Shown here: one piece after another, positions 63,428 through 64,000 of the stretch
How the letters are laid out: the number at the start of each line of letters is the position of its first letter
How positions within the stretch are numbered: position 1 is the stretch's first letter
Assembly (NCBI GenBank): GCA_020073375.1
Contig: JAIQFG010000003.1
Span: forward strand, 1-64,000
Origin: Terriglobia bacterium
GTDB taxonomy: Bacteria; Acidobacteriota; Terriglobia; Acidiferrales; UBA7541
Direction of reading: 5' to 3'
DNA: 64,000 nt
The notes under the pieces: model-generated
The model's database searches: none
What the model saw: the letters and a program-made list of their open reading frames with translations, nothing else
Told to the model about the DNA's origin: nothing
Made by a program: the position numbers and the translations under genes

Positions 63428-64000
63428 ATGAATCCACGCATCGTCAACGAACGCAATGTGACCGACCGGATCGAGGCCGAGCTCGCCAATCTGGAATCGC
63501 ACGCGCAGCTGCGGCGCCTGGAAGCTCCCGGCGGCATCGATCTCAATTCCAACGACTATCTCGGACTCGCCACCGACCCGCGCATGAAGCAAGCAATCCT
63601 GCAGGCGGTGAATTCCGCGCCGCGTATCGCTTCCACCGGATCGCGCCTGCTTTCCGGCCACGACCAAGCATGGACCGCGCTGGAAAGGGAATTCGCAAAA
63701 TGGGTCGGCGCGGAGTCCTCGCTGTACTTCACTTCGGGATACGCCGCGAACGTGGGCCTGCTGAGCGCGATCCTTCGGGCCGAAGACGTGGTTTTTTCAG
63801 ATAGCGCCAATCACGCAAGTCTGATCGACGGAATGCGCCTGGCGAAATGTAAGAGAGTTGTCTTCCCGCATCAGGATCTGAATTTTCTGGAGGACGAGCT
63901 TCGCCGCAATTCCGCCGCCAGTGCGCGAGTAATTGTGGTGGAAAGCGTGTTCAGCATGGAGGGCGATCGCGCGCCTCTGGCCGATTTGATAGAACTTGCG
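63428..64000 (+). CDS. bioF: 8-amino-7-oxononanoate synthase, partial at window end
   Basis: First 191 codons, running off the window without a stop. Alpha-oxoamine synthase N-terminal signatures: 'GIDLNSNDYLGLATDPRMKQ' (about 38-57), 'ASTGSRLLSGHDQAWTALER' (about 77-96), 'SLYFTSGYAANVGLLSAILR' and 'VFSDSANHASLIDGMRLAKC'. It condenses pimeloyl-ACP (or CoA) with alanine, the first step of biotin ring formation. The PLP lysine lies beyond the window. The ATG follows bioB by 16 bp, so the two are co-transcribed. Confidence 0.93.
   Translation, partial: MNPRIVNERNVTDRIEAELANLESHAQLRRLEAPGGIDLNSNDYLGLATDPRMKQAILQAVNSAPRIASTGSRLLSGHDQAWTALEREFAKWVGAESSLYFTSGYAANVGLLSAILRAEDVVFSDSANHASLIDGMRLAKCKRVVFPHQDLNFLEDELRRNSAASARVIVVESVFSMEGDRAPLADLIELA

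Overview
The window is a stretch of high-GC, densely coded bacterial chromosome, most likely from an Acidobacteriota member. That assignment is an inference. It rests on the gene mix (paired DUF1501/DUF1800 proteins, an unusual large H+-pyrophosphatase, a muropeptide-salvage cluster, PilB-PilZ modules) and on the many 'GTAGGACAGGCTTCAGCCTGTC'-type intergenic inverted repeats. There is no rRNA, no CRISPR array, no transposase and no tRNA that I could recognise by eye.

Layout. 0-2.4 kb is a lower-GC accessory patch: a two-TM membrane protein gene abutting a Cas2/SinR-like gene, bracketed by two diverged ~140-bp direct repeats, then an Nmad3-type (nucleotide-modification-associated) protein. Next comes rnpB (RNase P RNA, minus strand, enlarged, with a clear -10 box). 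3.4-10.5 kb: OmpA-like lipoprotein, ligA, lipid kinase, YdjM-like membrane hydrolase, DedA/VTT protein, DinB-like protein. 10.7-13.7 kb: hppA with a strong promoter, a ~380-nt leader and a terminator. 13.9-19.9 kb: an isolated SoxC/SoxD-like pair, then DUF1501 and DUF1800 proteins. 20-21.9 kb: a YihY/BrkB protein and an exported class II aldolase-like protein.

22.1-34.7 kb holds the parts of reductive pyrimidine catabolism: beta-ureidopropionase, class III (beta-alanine type) aminotransferase, NCS1 nucleobase permease, PreA, PreT and dihydropyrimidinase. It is interrupted by a PilB-PilZ pair, a DEDD exonuclease, a secreted protein and a membrane HEGGH protein embedded in the preT-preA operon. 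34.8-36.8 kb: a zinc-ribbon membrane protein, a PilZ protein and a repeat protein of unknown role.

36.8-46.1 kb is a peptidoglycan-salvage cluster: BadF-type amino-sugar kinase, sodium:solute symporter, NamZ, a NagZ/beta-lactamase-fold (AmiE-like) fusion, MurQ and MurA. Together they could release, import, phosphorylate and recycle MurNAc/GlcNAc, much like the Bacillus ybb operon. 46.3-49 kb: rpsO-pnp. 49.2-50.7 kb: two tandem 6-pyruvoyl-tetrahydropterin-synthase-like genes overlapping folE (tetrahydropterin synthesis). 50.8-53.1 kb: glycosyltransferase, TlpA-like thioredoxin, GlcG/HbpS protein. 53.2-56.9 kb: a copper operon csoR-copA-(Met-rich exported protein) with a recognisable CsoR-type operator. 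57-62.1 kb: a second PilB-PilZ module followed by PilT. 62.4-64 kb: bioB and the start of bioF.

Notable non-genic structure: the dispersed inverted repeats often supply the TAG stop codons of flanking genes, and a different dispersed repeat encodes the hydrophobic core of the NamZ signal peptide.
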